Source: Bacteroidales bacterium 45-6 (GTDB taxonomy: Bacteria > Bacteroidota > Bacteroidia > Bacteroidales > Dysgonomonadaceae). From it: a stretch of DNA of 9,523 nt. The stretch spans positions 1-9,523 of the forward strand of contig MKRS01000369.1 in NCBI GenBank assembly GCA_001897035.1. Direction: 5' to 3'. The notes under the pieces are model-generated. The model had not been told where the DNA came from. It did no database searches and worked only from the letters and a program-made list of their open reading frames with translations. Positions 6,722 through 9,523 of the stretch are shown here, piece by piece. Position 1 is the first letter of the stretch; every line of letters begins with the position of its first letter. Both the position numbers and the translations under genes were made by a program.

Positions 6722-6774
6722 AATTTCAGCAAAAAAACGGAGAAAAAAATATTTTATCTCTACATTTGTAACCG
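6714..6774. repeat. 11-bp inverted repeat between divergent genes
   Basis: CGGTTACAAAT (6714-6724) and ATTTGTAACCG (6764-6774) are perfect reverse complements separated by 39 bases, with centre at 6744. The outer CGTC tetramers (6696-6699 and 6789-6792) share the same centre. The arms contain the -35 parts of the two proposed ECF promoters. Confidence 0.85.
6761..6768 (+). promoter_or_regulatory. Possible housekeeping -7 element for the sigma factor gene
   Basis: TACATTTG fits TAnnTTTG, 27-33 bases upstream of the sigma factor start, and would give a leader of about 20 bases. It overlaps the -35 half of the proposed ECF promoter by two bases, so the two would compete for polymerase. It could supply basal sigma factor while the ECF promoter supplies feedback. 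Confidence 0.5.
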
Positions 6775-6792
6775 ATGTGTTCCACCTGCGTC
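6767..6792 (+). promoter_or_regulatory. Putative ECF-sigma autoregulatory promoter
   Basis: TGTAACC (6767-6773), 15 bases, then CGTC (6789-6792): the same element and spacing as on the opposite strand. The -10 tetramer ends two bases before ATG 6795, so the transcript would start near 6798-6800 and be almost leaderless for the in-frame ATG at 6801. Confidence 0.6.
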
Positions 6793-6794
6793 TT

Positions 6795-7358
6795 ATGGAT
6801 ATGACTGAGCTAAGCGACATCGAATACATCCACCGAATCCGACAGGGAGACGCCAATGCCTTTGTGCATCTGGTGCGACGCTATCAGCGGATGATATTTT
6901 CGCTGGTCGTGAAAATGGTGGGGAACGAAACGGAAGCTGAAGACCTCACCCAGGAGATCTTTATCAAGGTCTATCAGTCGCTTGCGAAATTCCGGGAAGA
7001 TTCCAAGTTTTCCACCTGGATCTACCGTGTGGCTTGCAACTTTTGCTTTTCGCACCTGCGCAAAAGCCGCGAAAACATAGTCTCGCTCAACGAAGAAATC
7101 GCCTTGGTCAGCGAATGCTCCGATTTTGAAGAGCAACTGGAAAATGCAGCCAAGGAAGAACGGATTCAATGGCTCGACGCCGTGCTGAATCGGCTTCCGG
7201 CCGAAGAGCTTTGGATTGTGACGCTTTATTATAAGGAAAATGTTTCGGTACATGAAATTAGCGAAATCACCCGCCTGAGCGAAAGCAACGTGAAGGTGAA
7301 ATTGCACCGGACACGCAAATGGATCAAAAGTGAAATGGAAAAACGGATGACGTTATGA
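6795..7358 (+). CDS. ECF-type RNA polymerase sigma factor
   Basis: The 187-residue product has the two-domain plan of extracytoplasmic function sigma factors. Region 2 spans about 11-92, with core-binding EAEDLTQEIFIKVYQSLAKF at 47-66 and the -10-recognition segment FSTWIYRVACN at 72-82. Region 4 spans about 130-182, with RLPAEELWIVTLYY then the helix-turn-helix VSVHEISEITRLSESNVKVKLHRTRKWI. Regions 1 and 3 are absent, as expected. The open frame continues far upstream, but that part does not resemble sigma factors and runs antisense to the neighbouring gene, so a start at ATG 6795 or ATG 6801 is chosen. The stop overlaps the next start (ATGA), implying translational coupling with the two-helix membrane protein. 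Mirrored promoter motifs upstream suggest autoregulation. The triggering signal is unknown. Confidence 0.93.
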   Translation: MDMTELSDIEYIHRIRQGDANAFVHLVRRYQRMIFSLVVKMVGNETEAEDLTQEIFIKVYQSLAKFREDSKFSTWIYRVACNFCFSHLRKSRENIVSLNEEIALVSECSDFEEQLENAAKEERIQWLDAVLNRLPAEELWIVTLYYKENVSVHEISEITRLSESNVKVKLHRTRKWIKSEMEKRMTL

Positions 7359-7732
7359 AAAATATAGAAAACGACAAATGGCTTAAGGAATTGTTTTCGG
7401 AACAGCCGGAAGCAAACCTTTCTTCCCGATTCGAATCGAAGCTCATGCAGCGCATTGCTGTGCTGGAAGTCGAAGAGGCCGAAAACCAAAAAGCCCGCAC
7501 CCGCAAGATGGAACTGGTGTTTGGCATTTTGGGATCTGCCATTTCGGTGATCGGCATCGTGTTTGCCTTCGCCTTTTTTGGTTGGTACAAACCTCTGGCA
7601 TCCTCCTTGCATGAACTGGCAAATCAATTTTCGACAATGAGGGCCAACATGTCAGTCGTTGTCCCGATCGCCGCCATTTTCATGCTGTTGGTGGCTGACT
7701 TGTTTGCAAGAAAATACCTGTCGAACAAGTAA
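7355..7732 (+). CDS. Two-helix membrane protein, putative anti-sigma partner
   Basis: The 125-residue protein begins with a charged, probably cytoplasmic region of about 50 residues (containing WLKELFSEQPEANLSSRFESKL), then helix 1 near 54-77, a loop of about 22 residues, helix 2 near 101-117, and a short basic tail ARKYLSNK. It overlaps the ECF sigma gene by four bases, the usual place for an anti-sigma factor. It lacks the HxxxCxxC zinc motif of ZAS-type anti-sigma factors and has no cysteine at all. The pattern 'P-x-A-x-L-x-x-R-F-E-x-K-L-M-Q-R-I' resembles the N-termini of small membrane proteins encoded after ECF genes in Bacteroidota. The anti-sigma role is inferred from position only. 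The gene ends 20 bases before the convergent transglycosylase gene, with no terminator visible between them. Confidence 0.8.
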   Translation: MKNIENDKWLKELFSEQPEANLSSRFESKLMQRIAVLEVEEAENQKARTRKMELVFGILGSAISVIGIVFAFAFFGWYKPLASSLHELANQFSTMRANMSVVVPIAAIFMLLVADLFARKYLSNK

Positions 7733-7752
7733 TTAAAAGATTTATCTGCAGC

Positions 7753-8547
7753 TCAGCCTCTCCATTTTCGGCGATACACGGGCTTGAACTTCGTGTTTTC
7801 CACTTCGTCAATCGGCTTTTTGCCCATTTTCACCTTCATCATCAGCGACATGTCTTCCAAGATCTTTTTTTTCCTGCAAATAAGCGAATCCGAAAGATGC
7901 TGCTCATTGATTGCAAGCGGGTTTTCGATCGTTGCGGCAATGAATGATGCCTCGTCGCGGGTCAAATCGCCAGCTTTTTTGCGGAAATAGATTTGCGAAG
8001 CCGCTTCCGCACCAAAAATGCCTTCTCCCATCAGTTCCGAATTGAGATACACTTCCAAGATGCGACGTTTTCCCCAAAACTCCTCTATCATCACCGTATA
8101 ATAAGTTTCGTTGATGCGGTGAAACCAAGTTTTTCCATTCATCAGGAACACGGCATTGGCAGTCCGCTGGCTGATGGTTTTTTGTGCAAGAAAATCTTGT
8201 CTGCCTGCAATGGAGTCGGAGTCGTTCTTAAGGGCAAAACCCTCGTGCACAAAAAAGTTCCGGTCTTCGGCAGCAAGCACAGCCATCACCAAATTTTCCG
8301 AAATGCTATCCAACGGCACCCATTCGTGCTCCACCTTGTATTTGAGCGAGTCTCCCTTTTTCGAAAAATCATACACCAGCATTTGCGGAGTATGGTTCAC
8401 CGGGTGGCTTTTGAGAACGCCAACCCACACCAGCGTCAGCACCCAGACTACCACCAAAATCAGCGGCAGTAGCTTAGCTGACAATACAATACCATATTTT
8501 ATTTTTTCCTTATTCATTTCCGTCCGATAATTCGAGAAGCGCAGCAT
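7753..8547 (-). CDS. mtgA: Monofunctional biosynthetic peptidoglycan transglycosylase (GT51)
   Basis: GT51 enzymes polymerise lipid II into glycan strands at the outer face of the inner membrane. The 264-residue product has one N-terminal transmembrane helix (about 19-43) and a single GT51 domain, with no transpeptidase domain. Motif I is EDRNFFVHEGF, with the catalytic Glu near 94 and His near 101. Motif II is TISQ at 124-127. The second conserved Glu is in INETYYT near 147. Motif IV is KRRILEVYLN at 160-169, followed by GEGIFGAEAASQIYF. Motif II departs from the usual G-x-S-T-I-(S/T)-Q-Q: here it reads QKTISQR, so the GGS and second Gln are changed. The start at 8547 overlaps the ruvC stop by one base (TAATG). 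ATG 8517, ten residues later, is also plausible. Third gene of the leftward operon. Confidence 0.85.
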   Translation of the reverse strand: MLRFSNYRTEMNKEKIKYGIVLSAKLLPLILVVVWVLTLVWVGVLKSHPVNHTPQMLVYDFSKKGDSLKYKVEHEWVPLDSISENLVMAVLAAEDRNFFVHEGFALKNDSDSIAGRQDFLAQKTISQRTANAVFLMNGKTWFHRINETYYTVMIEEFWGKRRILEVYLNSELMGEGIFGAEAASQIYFRKKAGDLTRDEASFIAATIENPLAINEQHLSDSLICRKKKILEDMSLMMKVKMGKKPIDEVENTKFKPVYRRKWRG

Positions 8548-9107
8548 TATTTCACTTTGTCGGGATTCTTGCTGATGAAATCCTTCCAGTTTGAGTATTG
8601 TTTGTCGCTCGCAGGCCGATTTGTTTGAAAATAATGACACACAGCTGCGGCCAGTCCGTCCGTGGCATCCATCTGCGGCAACATGTTCTCATCGGGGATG
8701 CGAAGATACTTCTGCAGCATGTAGGCTACCTGCTCTTTTGCCGCTTTGCCGTTTCCGGTGATCGACATTTTTATCTTCAGGGGTGCGTATTCGAATATCG
8801 GCACATCGCGGGACAAAGCCGCCGCCATGGCCACTCCCTGTGCCCTTCCGAGTTTCAACATGCTTTGTACGTTTTTTCCGAAAAACGGGGCCTCAATCGC
8901 CATTTCGTCCGGAAGATACTGCTCCACCAGCCCCAAAACCCGCTCGAAAATTCGGCGCAAACGCAGGTAATGGTCTTCGTATTTGTTTAGCTGCAGCACT
9001 CCCATCGCCATTAATTCGGGCTTATTTTCCACCACGCGCAACACGCCGTAGCCCATCACTTGCGTTCCGGGGTCAATGCCAAGGATTATGCGTTCTTTCT
9101 CGGCCAT
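8547..9107 (-). CDS. ruvC: Crossover junction endodeoxyribonuclease RuvC
   Basis: RuvC is the dimeric, Mg-dependent resolvase that cuts Holliday junctions after RuvAB branch migration. The 186-residue product (E. coli 173) carries all four acidic catalytic residues: Asp 12 in [14 protein letters not shown], Glu 72 in [10 protein letters not shown], and Asp 147 and Asp 150 in [15 protein letters not shown]. The conserved [15 protein letters not shown] (about 82-96) and [21 protein letters not shown] (about 107-127) are present. The C-terminal extension after about 160 ([19 protein letters not shown]) is charged and not part of the core fold. ATG 9107 is preferred to the TTG one codon upstream. 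It overlaps the stop of the DUF4286 gene (TGATG), and its own stop overlaps the next start. ruvA and ruvB are not in the window. Confidence 0.97.
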   Translation of the reverse strand: MAEKERIILGIDPGTQVMGYGVLRVVENKPELMAMGVLQLNKYEDHYLRLRRIFERVLGLVEQYLPDEMAIEAPFFGKNVQSMLKLGRAQGVAMAAALSRDVPIFEYAPLKIKMSITGNGKAAKEQVAYMLQKYLRIPDENMLPQMDATDGLAAAVCHYFQTNRPASDKQYSNWKDFISKNPDKVK

Positions 9108-9412
9108 CAATCAATTTCTTCCAGGAGGGTGACAAAACCTGCGATCTTGCTCCCGAAGCGGGCTACCAATTCCTTGTTCAAGCTATCGCCCGATGTGTTG
9201 AGCCACAACCTCAAGGTGTCGCTGTTTTTCACCCGAAACTGCAAGGAATAACTCGTTCCCGGCTCGTTGTGCTGTGCTACGATGCGAGCCAACCGGGCTT
9301 CGTACAGAAACCCGCTTTCCAAAGCCTGCGGAATAAATGTTGACCGGATATAATCCAAATAATCGCTGTGGATCTCGTCATCCACGTGGTATGTGGTGTT
9401 GAAAATTATCAT
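9107..9412 (-). CDS. DUF4286 family protein
   Basis: A 101-residue soluble protein that begins [23 protein letters not shown], matching the start of DUF4286 proteins (NTTxHVD...W/Y..WI/IR...IP). The family is small, of unknown function, found in Bacteroidota, and expected to adopt a ferredoxin-like dimeric alpha-beta barrel-type fold; that fold is inferred. It has no signal peptide, transmembrane helix or obvious catalytic motif. The next conserved stretch, [19 protein letters not shown], fits a strand-helix unit. It is first in the leftward operon, with a TAACTTTG promoter 20 bases upstream of its start, and overlaps ruvC by one base, suggesting constitutive co-expression with the repair gene. 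Confidence 0.82.
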   Translation of the reverse strand: MIIFNTTYHVDDEIHSDYLDYIRSTFIPQALESGFLYEARLARIVAQHNEPGTSYSLQFRVKNSDTLRLWLNTSGDSLNKELVARFGSKIAGFVTLLEEID

Positions 9413-9431
9413 CTGTTGATTTTTTTTCCTG

Positions 9432-9439
9432 CAAAGTTA
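9432..9439 (-). promoter_or_regulatory. -7 promoter element for DUF4286-ruvC-mtgA
   Basis: Minus-strand TAACTTTG is a full match to TAnnTTTG. It ends 20 bases upstream of the DUF4286 start, so the leader would be only about 10-15 bases. ATTTGGCAAAT lies just upstream on the same strand (9455-9445). Confidence 0.75.
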
Positions 9440-9460
9440 GTGTGATTTGCCAAATTCTTA

Positions 9461-9468
9461 TAACTTTG
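9461..9468 (+). promoter_or_regulatory. -7 promoter element for the tRNA gene
   Basis: TAACTTTG, identical to the element on the opposite strand at 9432-9439 and placed symmetrically about 9450. Transcription would begin near 9475, about 20 bases before the mature tRNA end. Confidence 0.75.
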
Positions 9469-9494
9469 CGCCAAATTAAAACTCAGCAAGCTAT

Positions 9495-9523
9495 GTGGCA
9501 TTAGCTCATCTGGCTAGAGCGCG
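9495..9523 (+). tRNA. tRNA gene, 5' part only (isotype not visible)
   Basis: GTGGCAT (9495-9501) fits a 7-base acceptor strand, followed by T8 and A9. The D-stem is GCTC (9504-9507) paired with GAGC (9517-9520), and the D-loop holds A14 and the G18-G19 pair at 9512-9513. Base 26 is G and the anticodon stem starts with CG at the window edge. The anticodon and 3' half lie outside, so the amino acid cannot be assigned. Confidence 0.88.

Noticed and set aside
6396..6794. N-terminal extension of the sigma factor frame by 133 residues
   Set aside because: It runs antisense to the DUF6249-like gene, crosses the promoter region and does not resemble any sigma factor N-terminus.
8783..9343. Rightward 186-codon frame opposite ruvC and the DUF4286 gene
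   Set aside because: It is Pro/Arg/Ala-rich shadow sequence over conserved RuvC coding sequence.

Overview
The window looks like ordinary chromosome from a member of the Bacteroidota, most likely Bacteroidales. The evidence is several TAnnTTTG-type -7 promoter elements in front of genes, the absence of Shine-Dalgarno sequences, Bacteroidota-like proteins (a DUF4286 protein next to RuvC, an ECF sigma factor with small membrane partners), and tight gene packing. No mobile element, CRISPR array or prophage is visible.

Layout, left to right. (1) 58-590 (+): promoter, rpsO (S15) and rpmH (L34), with a hairpin across the rpsO stop codon, closed by a strong terminator at 629-661. The terminator's right arm carries a -7 element for the next unit. 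(2) 716-2174 (+): a CvpA-family membrane protein overlapping a class I SAM methyltransferase of the RlmI-like type. (3) 2175-2515: a 341-base gap with a weak terminator, an 11-bp direct repeat spaced by three helical turns, and a -7 promoter. (4) 2516-6162 (+): a compact ethanolamine-use operon, eat-eutB-eutC (permease plus both subunits of B12-dependent ethanolamine ammonia-lyase), with no microcompartment or reactivase genes, ended by an 18-bp-stem terminator that probably works in both directions. (5) 6236-7732: a divergent regulatory module. A small three-helix membrane protein runs leftward; an ECF sigma factor and a two-helix membrane protein (possible non-zinc anti-sigma) run rightward. 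(6) 7753-9412 (-): a DUF4286 protein, ruvC and a monofunctional GT51 transglycosylase, in overlapping-gene order. (7) 9495 to the edge (+): the 5' part of a tRNA gene.

The most notable signal is in the 148-base gap of region 5. Both divergent genes carry TGTAACC-N15-CGTC, the classic bipartite shape of an ECF promoter, placed symmetrically around one centre at 6744. This suggests that the sigma factor drives its own operon and the facing membrane-protein gene from mirror-image promoters. A second mirror-image promoter pair, of the housekeeping type, lies between the DUF4286 operon and the tRNA, centred at 9450.
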